Shown piece after piece: positions 1-9,110 of a stretch of DNA of 64,000 nt (positions are counted from its first letter, which is position 1; every line of letters starts with the position of its first letter). Location of the stretch: contig CANCFT010000019.1 of NCBI GenBank assembly GCA_947377285.1, positions 1-64,000 of the forward strand, read 5' to 3'. This DNA comes from Bacteriovoracaceae bacterium (GTDB lineage Bacteria > Bdellovibrionota > Bacteriovoracia > Bacteriovoracales > Bacteriovoracaceae). Position numbers and translations under genes: made by a program. The notes under the pieces were generated by a model. That model worked only from the letters and a program-made list of their open reading frames with translations, had not been told where the DNA came from and ran no database searches.

Positions 1-43
1 CAGCATGGGGAGTCAGTGCCCACTTTTTGATATTTAATTTCAT
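1..43 (-). CDS. 5' end of an unknown gene (partial)
   Basis: An ATG at 43..41 opens a frame that runs off the left edge of the window after 14 codons (MKLNIKKWALTPHA). A strong Shine-Dalgarno GGAGGT lies at 53..48, with 4 bases before the ATG. The basic N-terminus is not enough to assign a family. It lies downstream of the tmRNA gene on the same strand. The SD makes it likely to be a real gene; the product is unknown. Confidence 0.55.
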   Translation of the reverse strand, partial: MKLNIKKWALTPHA

Positions 44-145
44 CGTTACCTCCAATAAAAAACTTGAAAGTAACAGATGAATTTAAATCTAATGGGAATT
101 TGTCACCCCCACCGCAATATATTTCAATCGAGAAATACACTCCGG

Positions 146-521
146 TGGAGGTGGTGGGAATCGAACCCACGTCCAAAGAATCATCTGTAAAGCGGACTAC
201 GTGTGTAGCTTTGAATTATTGTCTCAAAGCGAAGACTATCTCTGCTTGTCTTCAGAGAACAGCCCGGTGATTATTTACGTTGTCTTCCCGGCGACTCAAC
301 GACTGAAGTTTTAAATGCTCCAGCACCATAGTTGTCACACACTTTGTTATCGGCTGTAACCACCTCAACGAACGGGCTTAATTAAATTAAGCAGCCATTG
401 CGTATGAAAAATCGTTAGATTCTACATTTATGTTTTGATCGACTTTTTACCAGGACCATGCCGATCAACCTGGACACGCCCACAAAACGTCAGTACTCCC
501 TGTCGAAACCGGTGCACCCCC
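146..521 (-). ncRNA. ssrA: tmRNA (ssrA)
   Basis: Transfer-messenger RNA, which with SmpB (gene at 21710) rescues stalled ribosomes and tags nascent proteins. The 5' end reads GGGGGTGCACCGGTTTCGAC from position 521, and the 3' end carries the T-arm GGTTCGATTCC followed by CACCTCC, which pairs with GGGGGTG to close a 7-bp acceptor stem (one G-T pair). Position 146 is the discriminator A. The next bases read CCG rather than CCA, so the final A of CCA appears not to be encoded. The tag frame ends GCA ATG GCT GCT TAA (stop at 389..387), giving a C-terminal ...SYAMAA. If the resume codon follows the AGTC motif, as in E. coli, the tag is DQNINVESNDFSYAMAA (440..387). Confidence 0.93.
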
Positions 522-597
522 ATTTATAGAGAAGATCACTATATCATTTTATTTTGGCGGCAGTAAGCTCTTTTTGACTCGCTTTGTGCGTTAGTTC

Positions 598-3438
598 TTA
601 GAAAGCTTGGGCCGACAGTGAGAATTCCACTTGATTAACATTATTTCCGTTGGGGTTAAGAATAGTTGAGAAAATAAAATCTATGTCTGTTGGTACGTAA
701 TAGAAAAGATCCATTTTAATTCTAGGTCCCATGAAAAAGCCGTTGATCATTTTTTCTTTTAAAATTTTTCCATCAAGGTATGTGCGGTTGGCAAATAAGG
801 ATTGTTGGCCCAAAAGAATATGGGCTTCGCGGAAATAGAGCGGCAGGAGATTTTTCCCGCGGTAAATATCCTTAAAATTATAATCCATCATCAAGCGAGA
901 CGAGAAAATTTCGTTTCCATAAGCGTCTCCGTAAGGCAGACCATAGAATTCATGAAAGCGGGCCTTTACAAAATTGCTCACTCCTCCGGCAAATGTAACT
1001 CCGCGGGTGAAGTCTGATTTAAAGAAGCGAGAATAATCAATTTTAAAAGAGGCAAGCCATTCTGGAACGACTCGAAAGCTAGCACTCACCTCTGATTTAG
1101 AGGCAAGATAAGTATTTCCGAAACTAGCATTATTAGCTTGAAGTTTTGTTACAATATTTAATGATTGAAAAGTATCATTAAAAGTGAGGGCTTGAAAATC
1201 CAGTGATTGTGTAACTCCAATCATTGACGTTTTTCGGCTTGAAATAAAATCTTCTGTTTTTGAAGAACCCATGAAATAGCCAGGCGAATAAGTCCAACGT
1301 TTTAAGAGCATTTTATAATTGGTCGAAAAATTTAAATCGAAAGTTTGGTTAAGGGTTGAATCAATATTAGAAACTGAATAATCTTGGTCAGCGAGAAGAT
1401 TGATTGACCACAAGTCACTAATGCTCACTAATTTTTGAGTATAATCAAGAGTTCCACCGATGCGACTGACACTTGGATAAACAAAAAATTTAGCATCAAG
1501 TGAATGTACTTCCATTGGGTCAGACAATGTTGTCATCGCCCCAAAACTTCCTAAATTATCTGAACTTCCAAGTGCTAAAAACCAATAATGAGGAAGTAAA
1601 TGATCAAGCCGAGGGTAACTTTCAGCTAATTTTGAATCATAAGAATTCATTTGGTCAGGAAGGATTTTATATTCTTTCGTAGCGATTGAGGTTTTATTTG
1701 TGACTAAACTTAAGATTTCTTTTTCTGAATCAATTTGTTTTTTCTCAAGGCTTCGAAGCCCATCGGCTAAAGTTAAAGTGTGATTCTCATTAAAAGTTAA
1801 ACTCGTAATATTGGCTAAAAGTGAATTGGGAAGTTGACCCAATTGAACTGTTGGATTGATTTCAATGAATTGCAGTTGGTCTACCACTCTCACAATTAAA
1901 AATTTATCTGTCACAATTGGTAAATCATAACTTTTTTCATTCGTATAAATTTCTTCGAACTTTTTAAATTTCAAATCACTTATGACAAGCGAAGATACTC
2001 CAAAAGAATCATTAATCTTTAAGAGAATTTGCTCACCAACTTTTTTGACCATTGTAATATTATAACGAGTTGGAAAAATGATTAAGACTTCACCACCGCG
2101 CTCAATTTGCCAATGATTCTCCCAGAAGCTCACAGTGAGAAAATCTTCTCCCTGAATGGGGAGTACGTAGCTTGGGTCGTGCGGAAATGAAAGTGTGCGC
2201 TCAACTAATAAAGTTTCTGGATCAACATATTTCCAAACTTTATTGTGGTCGCGAAAATTTGGATCATCATTGAAGGCGACGAGGAGCAATTTACTTACTT
2301 TTTTATCTTTAGAATCATTATCCTCATCGACTTTGCTCACCTCCACCATCGCACTAATATCAGATATCGGAGCATTAAAAAAAGCTGTAAAACTCACCTT
2401 ATCTAATAAATCATAAGATACCAGCGCTTCGCTTTGGCGTTGATGCTCGAGTTTATAAAGATGATCTCCATCTAAAACAAAATTTTTCTGAAAATCATCT
2501 CTTCCAAATGCATTCGTAATTTTTTCGCCATAAAGCTGAGTTGTATTTTCTTGTGGAACATAACTATTGAGATACTCTGTTCTAAATTTAAGAAATAACT
2601 CCTGAGCACTCTCCCCAATACACGCTTCAAACGCATTATTCAAAAAAAAGGGAATGGCCTTTGAATTTTCTTCCACTAAACATTTTATCGTTTTAGGTTT
2701 TTTATTTTCTATGTACTCTATAAAATGAGCACCGGCCCAATAGGCCAGCTGACCATTGGGATAAAAACCAGGATTGTCTAAGCAGTCAATGTTTTGGCAA
2801 TTTTGTTGATTGTTAAAAAGTAGCCAGAGTTCTTTATTAAAAAGTGGAAGATGAAGGCGTCCGCCATTTAATAAATAAGACTCTCCCCAAACGGCAATCC
2901 CTTCGGTGAACCAACGGGGCACAACAGCAGCAGGTAATTTAGCAATTGTGCCAAAAATTTGTCTGCCGAAATCCATATAATCCCGAGTTTGGTCTAAATG
3001 AGTAATATGGACAAACTCATGGAGCACCAGGCCTTGAAGCCAATTCTCCATCACAATTAAATGTTCAAGATTATTTGAAGGAAAAGGGTATAAGTTAATA
3101 ATATTGGTGGGAAATGTACGCGCGTTACCGTTTGTTAAACGCAGATACGGGTCTAAATTAAAATGAACGACATCGTGAGGTACGTATTCGAAATAATTGA
3201 TCACTTTGATCAAGTCTTCTTTAATGATTCGCTCGAGACTTAAGGCCAGTTGTAAATCTTTTTGACTATAATGAATTTCGCCAAAAAATGTTCCGTAATT
3301 TGTTGGCATTGAGACATTTATGGTTTTTAACTCTTCAGCTTTCAAAGGAGAAAGAGTGATATTCAATATAAACATGAATGATAAAACGATAGACGAAAGG
3401 CCCATTTTTTTCTTCCTAATATGATGTACAATTGGCAT
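598..3438 (-). CDS. Secreted HExxH metalloprotease with C-terminal outer-membrane barrel
   Basis: A predicted exported protein of about 946 aa. The N-terminus is basic (HHIRKKK), followed by a hydrophobic signal ending near SPLKA. A gluzincin-type zinc site HEFVH is at residues 140-144, and WFTEGIAVWGE about 40 residues later supplies the third ligand Glu. The middle is rich in short beta strands, like a beta-propeller. The last 300 residues alternate like a membrane barrel, and the chain ends in Phe (FSLSAQAF), as outer-membrane proteins do. The start is uncertain: the ATG at 3438 keeps the basic n-region, while the ATG at 3405 has a better SD (AGGAAG). It is divergent from pal. Substrate unknown; the barrel assignment is inferred from composition. 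Confidence 0.8.
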   Translation of the reverse strand: MPIVHHIRKKKMGLSSIVLSFMFILNITLSPLKAEELKTINVSMPTNYGTFFGEIHYSQKDLQLALSLERIIKEDLIKVINYFEYVPHDVVHFNLDPYLRLTNGNARTFPTNIINLYPFPSNNLEHLIVMENWLQGLVLHEFVHITHLDQTRDYMDFGRQIFGTIAKLPAAVVPRWFTEGIAVWGESYLLNGGRLHLPLFNKELWLLFNNQQNCQNIDCLDNPGFYPNGQLAYWAGAHFIEYIENKKPKTIKCLVEENSKAIPFFLNNAFEACIGESAQELFLKFRTEYLNSYVPQENTTQLYGEKITNAFGRDDFQKNFVLDGDHLYKLEHQRQSEALVSYDLLDKVSFTAFFNAPISDISAMVEVSKVDEDNDSKDKKVSKLLLVAFNDDPNFRDHNKVWKYVDPETLLVERTLSFPHDPSYVLPIQGEDFLTVSFWENHWQIERGGEVLIIFPTRYNITMVKKVGEQILLKINDSFGVSSLVISDLKFKKFEEIYTNEKSYDLPIVTDKFLIVRVVDQLQFIEINPTVQLGQLPNSLLANITSLTFNENHTLTLADGLRSLEKKQIDSEKEILSLVTNKTSIATKEYKILPDQMNSYDSKLAESYPRLDHLLPHYWFLALGSSDNLGSFGAMTTLSDPMEVHSLDAKFFVYPSVSRIGGTLDYTQKLVSISDLWSINLLADQDYSVSNIDSTLNQTFDLNFSTNYKMLLKRWTYSPGYFMGSSKTEDFISSRKTSMIGVTQSLDFQALTFNDTFQSLNIVTKLQANNASFGNTYLASKSEVSASFRVVPEWLASFKIDYSRFFKSDFTRGVTFAGGVSNFVKARFHEFYGLPYGDAYGNEIFSSRLMMDYNFKDIYRGKNLLPLYFREAHILLGQQSLFANRTYLDGKILKEKMINGFFMGPRIKMDLFYYVPTDIDFIFSTILNPNGNNVNQVEFSLSAQAF

Positions 3439-3506
3439 AATCTTAACTATCTTTTTAGACTTTGAAACATATTTTAATGCTACCACCACATAAAGGAGCC
3501 CTTCCC

Positions 3507-4025
3507 ATGAAATTTAAATCTATTGCGCTTTTAACTCTACTTGCCACTGTTTTAACTCTTTCTTCATGTGCAAACATCAAGAAAAAAACAACTGATGCTG
3601 ACACATCTTCTGATAGTGGAAAATTAGACAATGGAAAAAATAATGGAATGTCTCTAGACCTAAATGGAGATTCTGATTCTAATAAAGCAGGTGCACTTAA
3701 AACTGTTTACTTTGATTTCAATTCAGCAGGACTTTCTGGCGACACAAAAGACAGCTTAAATAACAACGCTCAATTTTTAAAATCTAACCCAGCTGTAAAA
3801 GTACAAGTTGAAGGTCACGCTGATGAGCGTGGTGGTGTTCAGTTTAACTTAGCTCTAGGTGAAAAAAGAGCAAAAGTAGTAAGAGAATACTTAGCTGGTC
3901 TTGGAGTTGAAGCTTCTCGAATCACGACAATTTCTCTTGGTAAAGAAAAGCCAGTTTCTTTTGGTCACGATGAAGAATCATGGTCAAAAAACAGAAGAGC
4001 TAATTTTGTCGTTACTGCAAAATAA
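3507..4025 (+). CDS. pal: Peptidoglycan-associated lipoprotein Pal
   Basis: A 172-aa outer-membrane lipoprotein that anchors the outer membrane to peptidoglycan. The signal peptide ends in the lipobox LSSC (Cys21), followed by a Ser/Asp/Asn-rich linker. The OmpA-type peptidoglycan-binding domain fills the C-terminal half: TVYFDFNSAGL, then VEGHADERGG with the conserved Asp/Arg that contact diaminopimelate, and NRRANFVV at the end. The ATG at 3507 was chosen over an upstream in-frame ATG at 3462 because AAGGAG lies 9 bases before it and the signal peptide starts there. It heads a run with the DUF4398 and CpoB-like genes; tolQRAB are not in the window. Confidence 0.95.
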   Translation: MKFKSIALLTLLATVLTLSSCANIKKKTTDADTSSDSGKLDNGKNNGMSLDLNGDSDSNKAGALKTVYFDFNSAGLSGDTKDSLNNNAQFLKSNPAVKVQVEGHADERGGVQFNLALGEKRAKVVREYLAGLGVEASRITTISLGKEKPVSFGHDEESWSKNRRANFVVTAK

Positions 4026-4027
4026 TT

Positions 4028-4330
4028 TTGATTAAATATGTTTACCTTTTCTTATTGATTCTTGTTTTATCGGCGTGTGGTTTAACAACTACACGCCCTA
4101 AACTTGAGATGTCTATGGCCCAAGTGGCCTTTATGGCCGCTAAAGATTCTCAAGCCGATGTCAAAGCGCCCGGGCTTTTTCGCAAAGCCGAATACTACTA
4201 CCTCAAAGCAAAATCCTCTTACAAACGCAAGTACTTCAACAAAGCCAAACAATACGCTTTAATGTCCAAAAAATATTCTGAACGTGCAGAATATGTTGCC
4301 ATTCGAAAGAAGACATTAGAAAATTTATAA
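4028..4330 (+). CDS. Small DUF4398-like lipoprotein
   Basis: A 100-aa lipoprotein with lipobox LSAC at residues 14-17. The mature part is one or two amphipathic helices rich in Ala, Lys and Tyr, with an AEYYYLKAKSSYKRKYFNKA pattern typical of DUF4398/TPR-like helical hairpins that sit beside Pal or OmpA genes. It begins with TTG at 4028, two bases after the pal stop, with no clear SD, so translation is probably coupled to pal. Its role is probably structural at the envelope; the function is not known. Confidence 0.75.
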   Translation: MIKYVYLFLLILVLSACGLTTTRPKLEMSMAQVAFMAAKDSQADVKAPGLFRKAEYYYLKAKSSYKRKYFNKAKQYALMSKKYSERAEYVAIRKKTLENL

Positions 4331-4366
4331 GTATTGATTCTTAAGTTTTCTTCTTTGAGGTAATCC

Positions 4367-5158
4367 ATGAAATATTTACAACTTTTAGCTGTTCTTTCTA
4401 TTCCGTTCTTACTGACTTCTTGTAAAACCCAAGAAGATATTCGCCGAGAAAAAACAGTCGAAAATTTAAATGAACAAGTGGCCCAAACTCAAAAAAGTAC
4501 TGCCAGTGCGAGCTCGCGCTTTACGGCCATTGAAGAAGAATTAGCAAAACTTACTGGAAAAATAGAAGAGACTGTTCACAGTAAAAATCAAGAAGCTAAA
4601 GAAAATGCAACTATTTCAGAACGCCTCAATAATTTAGAAGAAACGAATAAAAAACAAACTGAATTTATTAAGGCCCTCAATGAAAAACTTCAAGACCAAA
4701 GTAAATATATTGAACAAGTTATTTCCTCTCTAGGTACTTTAACTGAGCAACAAAAAGAAACTCCAAAAAAAAAAGACTCGGTAAAAGATCAAGATAATTC
4801 AATTAAAGCGGCCGTTGCAAAATGGAAAACAAAAGACTCAGAAGGGGCAAAAGAAATCTTTCTAACTCTTCTTGAAAATAAAAAAATCAAAAAGAAAGAT
4901 AAAGAAACGGCTTTTTATTATTTAGGTATGATTGAATACAAAGATAAAAATTTTGAAGAATCAAAAGTCTATTTCTCAAAACTTTTTTCTGAAAATCCAG
5001 ATTCAACTTACGGGGCATCAACGCTGCTCAATTTAGCAAAATCTTTTGTGCAGTTAAAATCTAAAGAAGAAGCTCGCCAATCCCTTGATGAATTAATTAC
5101 TCGCTTTCCTAAAAGCAAAGAAGCCCAAGAAGGGGCTAAACTGAAATCAAAAATTTAA
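4367..5158 (+). CDS. CpoB/YbgF-like coiled-coil TPR lipoprotein
   Basis: A 263-aa periplasmic lipoprotein. The signal ends in LTSC (Cys19). Residues 25-130 form a long heptad-rich coiled coil (NLNEQVAQTQK, RLNNLEETNKK), and residues 145-255 carry TPR-like repeats (FYYLGMIEYKDKNFEESKVYFSKLF, then STYGASTLLNLAKSF). This two-part design is that of YbgF/CpoB, which coordinates the Tol-Pal complex with peptidoglycan synthesis. Unlike E. coli YbgF it is lipidated. The SD GAGGTAA precedes the ATG, and it follows pal by two genes, supporting the Tol-Pal link. Confidence 0.8.
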   Translation: MKYLQLLAVLSIPFLLTSCKTQEDIRREKTVENLNEQVAQTQKSTASASSRFTAIEEELAKLTGKIEETVHSKNQEAKENATISERLNNLEETNKKQTEFIKALNEKLQDQSKYIEQVISSLGTLTEQQKETPKKKDSVKDQDNSIKAAVAKWKTKDSEGAKEIFLTLLENKKIKKKDKETAFYYLGMIEYKDKNFEESKVYFSKLFSENPDSTYGASTLLNLAKSFVQLKSKEEARQSLDELITRFPKSKEAQEGAKLKSKI

Positions 5159-5175
5159 TTAATTTTGAGAATTGA

Positions 5176-6765
5176 ATGAAAAAAACTTTATGGACTTTCA
5201 TCTTTATTTTTTTAGCTTCATGTTCGAATTTTATTTCGAGTATTGATAAAGAAGCAGCAGCAACCAAATCAGCAACGCCTAAAAATTTGGCCCTGGTTTT
5301 TTCACATAATATAAGTGGTGAAACTCATCCGTGCGGCTGTCGCAATTTTCCATTGGGTGGTTTGCCTCAAGTGGCAGGGCTTTTTCATAAGTTGTCCCTT
5401 GATTCAGAAGTTTTTTATGTAGACACCGGCGATACTTTTTTTCCATCCTCAGTGATTCCCCCAACGATGAAAGACTCTTTAAGTTTTGCCGCCAATAATT
5501 TAGCATTGGGACTTGATCAATTAGGCCTTAAGTATTTTGTTCCAGGTGACCAAGACTTTGCCCAAGGATTAGAATTTTTAAAAAAAATTGCTAATACCAG
5601 AAATTTTGAATTTCTATTGTCGAATTTAGCTGATGAATCATTAATCAAACACAAACGTTTTGCCATAATAGAACGAAATAAATCAAAAATATTTTTAGTT
5701 GGTTTTGTAGCACCTGATGTTTTTAATGATAAAACCGCTCAGCTCTTTACAGATATACCTACGACACTTCCACAAATCATCGAAGAATTAAAACTTTCAG
5801 GTTATGAGGCCAATAATCCCTTTCACCGCTTAATTGTTTTATCGCATGCAGGTTTTGACCCTGATGAAGCTCTTGCCGTTAAATACCCAAATATTGACTG
5901 GATTATCGGTGCCCATTCCCAAAGTTTCTTACGCTTTTCTCGCGACGTTGGGGCCACTAAAATAGTCCAAACACTTTCTAAAAATCATTATGTGGGAAAT
6001 ATCAATATTGATACTCTTGCAAAAAAATCGAGTGATACTTATATATTGCATGAAATAAGAGATGAACTAGAAAAAAACTTAGTTCCAAATCCTTTTAGAA
6101 AATTTGTCGATGACCATAAGTCCCGCATCGACGCTATCCAAATCCAAGAGCAGTCTCGCATGAGTTCTGAGACAACCGCAAACTCTCCAGTTAAAAAATT
6201 TAAAACGGCCACCAGTTGTATTGAATGCCACAAAGCTCAAGGTGAGTTTTGGCAAGGGACTCCACACTCTATTGCTTACACCACATTAATGAATGTCAGA
6301 GAGCAAAACGACCTTAGTTGTATCAAGTGTCACTCGTTAGGATTAAACGATCCTAAGGGCTTCACTACTGCTAAAAATATGGTGAGTTTTAAAAATCGAC
6401 CAGTCATTGATTATTGGAATAAAATCCATGAAATGAGTTCAGGGATCGCTTCTGTTCGAAAATTAGAGAGTAAACAAATCCGGGCCATTTCAAAAAAATG
6501 GATGGAGTTTGATAAAACTTCTGCTGTAAAAAGTAATTTTACAAATGTTCAATGTCTCAACTGTCACGACCAGCACGACGAACATCCATTTAACTCTGAT
6601 ATGCCTCAGAGTCATGAGCAAAAACTTGCTAGGATAAAATCAAAATGTCTAACTTGCCACACTAGTGATCAATCTCCAGAGTGGTATGGAAAAGATTTAA
6701 AATCAGTGAATGAAAAGTTGGTGGCGCATAAAATGAAAAAACTTAGTTGTCCTCTAATACAATAA
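5176..6765 (+). CDS. Metallophosphatase-tetraheme cytochrome c lipoprotein
   Basis: A 529-aa exported lipoprotein (LASC near residue 16) with two modules. Residues 35-290 resemble the 5'-nucleotidase/UshA-type calcineurin fold: SGETHPCGC, VDTGDTFF, a GDQDF segment, SHAGFD and GAHS. Residues 340-500 hold four c-type heme sites CxxCH at 348, 382, 460 and 491, with extra His that could act as axial ligands. This is a known but little-studied arrangement (UshA-like proteins joined to multiheme cytochromes). The CGC after SGETHP is a conserved cysteine pair in that family. The electron partner is unknown. It follows the CpoB-like gene by 17 bases, so it is probably co-transcribed. Confidence 0.82.
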   Translation: MKKTLWTFIFIFLASCSNFISSIDKEAAATKSATPKNLALVFSHNISGETHPCGCRNFPLGGLPQVAGLFHKLSLDSEVFYVDTGDTFFPSSVIPPTMKDSLSFAANNLALGLDQLGLKYFVPGDQDFAQGLEFLKKIANTRNFEFLLSNLADESLIKHKRFAIIERNKSKIFLVGFVAPDVFNDKTAQLFTDIPTTLPQIIEELKLSGYEANNPFHRLIVLSHAGFDPDEALAVKYPNIDWIIGAHSQSFLRFSRDVGATKIVQTLSKNHYVGNINIDTLAKKSSDTYILHEIRDELEKNLVPNPFRKFVDDHKSRIDAIQIQEQSRMSSETTANSPVKKFKTATSCIECHKAQGEFWQGTPHSIAYTTLMNVREQNDLSCIKCHSLGLNDPKGFTTAKNMVSFKNRPVIDYWNKIHEMSSGIASVRKLESKQIRAISKKWMEFDKTSAVKSNFTNVQCLNCHDQHDEHPFNSDMPQSHEQKLARIKSKCLTCHTSDQSPEWYGKDLKSVNEKLVAHKMKKLSCPLIQ

Positions 6766-6780
6766 AAGATTCAATTTTTT

Positions 6781-7362
6781 TTAATCTATTTTCATTTCAT
6801 GAATTTTTTTAGTTGGGGCCGTAAGGCTTGAATTGGATTTATTTTGTTGAATGCGATTTTTAACTTCTTTGATATTTTTCTTTCTTTCATTTACTTGACT
6901 AGTGCTTATGGCCCCTACTCCAACGGGGATACTGTGCTCTGTAGTCACTCCATTGATAGTCATGCTTATGTCAAAGACAACATAAACTAATCCAGTGAAC
7001 TCACTTAACTCCACACTGGACTCAATTATTTCACCTGCTTTAAGTTTTTGATTGAGAAGTTCTTGGAATTTTGAAATTTCAATTCCATCGATCCCTCTTA
7101 CATTTTTCAAAGAAAATTGTTCTAAATCTTTTTGGGCAGTAAAATTAACGGTGAGTAAAAGACCATCAAGGGATTGCTCAACTTTCATAGGAATACTTTT
7201 TTGATTACAAAGGATTCGCGAATATTTTACAGGACGAGCGGGCTTTGCGATTCCCCTTCCTTTTATAATTGTTTTTGATGCTGCTAATTTGACTGTACCC
7301 ACTTCTTTAGAAAAAAGAGGATTACATAGGCATATCATTAAGAGCATAAATTTGGCTTTCAT
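6781..7362 (-). CDS. Secreted protein of unknown function, paired with a metalloprotease lipoprotein
   Basis: 193 aa beginning with a signal peptide (MKAKFMLLMICLCNPLFSKE). The mature chain is beta-rich and Lys-rich, with a low-complexity C-terminal tail (KKNIKEVKNRIQQNKSNSS). No family is recognised. The ATG at 7362 was preferred to the upstream in-frame start at 7386 because AGGA sits at a good distance and the signal peptide begins there. The gene starts 13 bases after the stop of the 557-aa protease gene, so the two form an operon and may work together. Confidence 0.65.
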   Translation of the reverse strand: MKAKFMLLMICLCNPLFSKEVGTVKLAASKTIIKGRGIAKPARPVKYSRILCNQKSIPMKVEQSLDGLLLTVNFTAQKDLEQFSLKNVRGIDGIEISKFQELLNQKLKAGEIIESSVELSEFTGLVYVVFDISMTINGVTTEHSIPVGVGAISTSQVNERKKNIKEVKNRIQQNKSNSSLTAPTKKIHEMKID

Positions 7363-7375
7363 TTCCATCCTTTTC

Positions 7376-9049
7376 TTAAAGAGCACTTCCAGTCACAGTA
7401 ACATTCACTTTATTAGTTAATGACACAGCTGTTTGATCCGTATAAATATGGACAATATAAACCTGGCCCGCAACCGTGGCAAAATTATGTGCATATGTCG
7501 TGCTGCCTGGGCGATAGAGAGTATAAAAAGGAACGCCCGTATGGTAAACATCAATTTGATAGGTGTCACTCGAAGTGATATTCAAACTAGATAAACTTGA
7601 GGTCGCTGTAAATTTTAAATATTTTGAATTAAACAGTGAATTGTAGAGGCCGTAAAAATCAGTTCCTCCATTACTTCCATAGAGAGTAACTGCAACTGCT
7701 GAACCACCAAGTGTAAGTCCATTATAAACAGGAAGATTAGTACTCGCTCCACCATTATTAACTTCACTACTTCCATAAGGATCAGCAATGACTGAAATAG
7801 ACTTAGACGACACCAATGTATTTATATTGCTCACCAAACTAGGATTCGCTGTTTTTAAACCATAGATAAATGAAAAAATAGATGTCGCTGCAGGAGTTGT
7901 TTTTTGATAACCCATCAGTACATCTAAAATAGGCCCAATCCCCATGGCCAGAGTATCATTCGCTTCATTGGTTGAATCATAAATATCATAAAGAATTTCT
8001 TGAATAGAAGTTTCTGAAAACCAACCAGGATGAGAATCTAAACCAGAACTTTCTAAACTCATACGGAATCCAGATTGCTGATGCAATCCTCCTGTATCTG
8101 AATAATAAACGTCAGGATCAAAGGCCATAGCAGAGAGAGCATTTCCCCAACCTTCACCGAAGGCCATAGACATATCTTTTTCATCACCTGAGGAATGACT
8201 TCCGCCATAACTATCAGAGCGCGAGAGATTGCTTTCAAAAAAATGTCCCCATTCATGAACGATAATATGATTGTCATATTCATCGGTATCGACATCAGCT
8301 TTTCCGAGAATAAAAAGTTGATTTATTGCAGAATCATAATGACTCGTAATAATTTCACCAATGGCCGCGTTTCCACTCACTCCAATATTATTAATACTCC
8401 AATTGATTTTTAATTGGGGATAAGTAATTGTGGGTCTTACTGAATTTATTTTTTTAGTGATGGTATAAACAGAATCTAGAATAGCAAAAGGAGCAGCATA
8501 CCGAGTTCCTGTATATGATCCTGCAGCATTTGTTCCACTCCACCCTGATGTGGCCCGGACATCTTTGGTTGTATTACCAGTCACATTCATGGCGGATGTT
8601 ACAATCGCGTAGACTGCTCCGCTGTTTGTATTGTCTTGAACAATCACTGCTGGCGAAGACATTTCTGCATAAATTCTTAACTTAACATTTCCATTACTCG
8701 CGATAGTAAAATCATAAGCCCCAGCATCGTTTGCGCTGGTTGAACAAATCACAGCATCGTTACTAGCATCTAGAAGCTCTACTGAAACGTTTCTCATTGG
8801 CTTAGTTACCGTTGATGCGTAATCAAGTTTTCCAAGTGCCGCTGAGACAAAATCATAAGTGAGATTTCCTGACACATGAGTCGTTCCACCACAATTTATA
8901 GTTGAAACTGGAATGACCGGAGCTGAGGTCGTCGGAGTTGTTGCAGGAGTTGTAGATGAATTGGTAGAAGTTGTCGCTTTACAACCAACACCTAAAATTA
9001 AGGTGAGTATTCCAAGCAAAGTAAGTGGTAAAAAACGACTAAAATTCAT
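7376..9049 (-). CDS. Zinc metalloprotease-like lipoprotein (HEWGH)
   Basis: A 557-aa predicted lipoprotein: the signal ends in LGVGC, followed by a long Thr/Ser/Pro linker. Residues 55-130 look like a beta-sandwich (a carboxypeptidase-regulatory-like repeat). A zincin site HEWGH is at residues 265-269, preceded by DNHIIV, and an acidic segment AFGEGWGNAL about 35 residues later could supply the third zinc ligand. The C-terminal 130 residues form another beta-rich domain resembling a pre-peptidase C-terminal or jelly-roll module. Secreted degradation of protein is likely; the family is not one I can name with certainty. It is first gene of a two-gene minus operon. Confidence 0.75.
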   Translation of the reverse strand: MNFSRFLPLTLLGILTLILGVGCKATTSTNSSTTPATTPTTSAPVIPVSTINCGGTTHVSGNLTYDFVSAALGKLDYASTVTKPMRNVSVELLDASNDAVICSTSANDAGAYDFTIASNGNVKLRIYAEMSSPAVIVQDNTNSGAVYAIVTSAMNVTGNTTKDVRATSGWSGTNAAGSYTGTRYAAPFAILDSVYTITKKINSVRPTITYPQLKINWSINNIGVSGNAAIGEIITSHYDSAINQLFILGKADVDTDEYDNHIIVHEWGHFFESNLSRSDSYGGSHSSGDEKDMSMAFGEGWGNALSAMAFDPDVYYSDTGGLHQQSGFRMSLESSGLDSHPGWFSETSIQEILYDIYDSTNEANDTLAMGIGPILDVLMGYQKTTPAATSIFSFIYGLKTANPSLVSNINTLVSSKSISVIADPYGSSEVNNGGASTNLPVYNGLTLGGSAVAVTLYGSNGGTDFYGLYNSLFNSKYLKFTATSSLSSLNITSSDTYQIDVYHTGVPFYTLYRPGSTTYAHNFATVAGQVYIVHIYTDQTAVSLTNKVNVTVTGSAL

Positions 9050-9110
9050 GATTTATTATCGGTCATTTTAGGGTTTTCTGTAGGGAATATTACTCTCTGT
9101 GACTAAGGCC

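Noticed and set aside
64..270. Plus-strand 68-aa frame
   Set aside because: It runs through the 3' half of the tmRNA gene on the opposite strand and has no SD or family match.
6766..6780. Weak terminator-like T run between the convergent genes at 6765 and 6781
   Set aside because: AGATT and AATCT could pair but the stem is short, AT-only and partly inside coding sequence, so it is not convincing.
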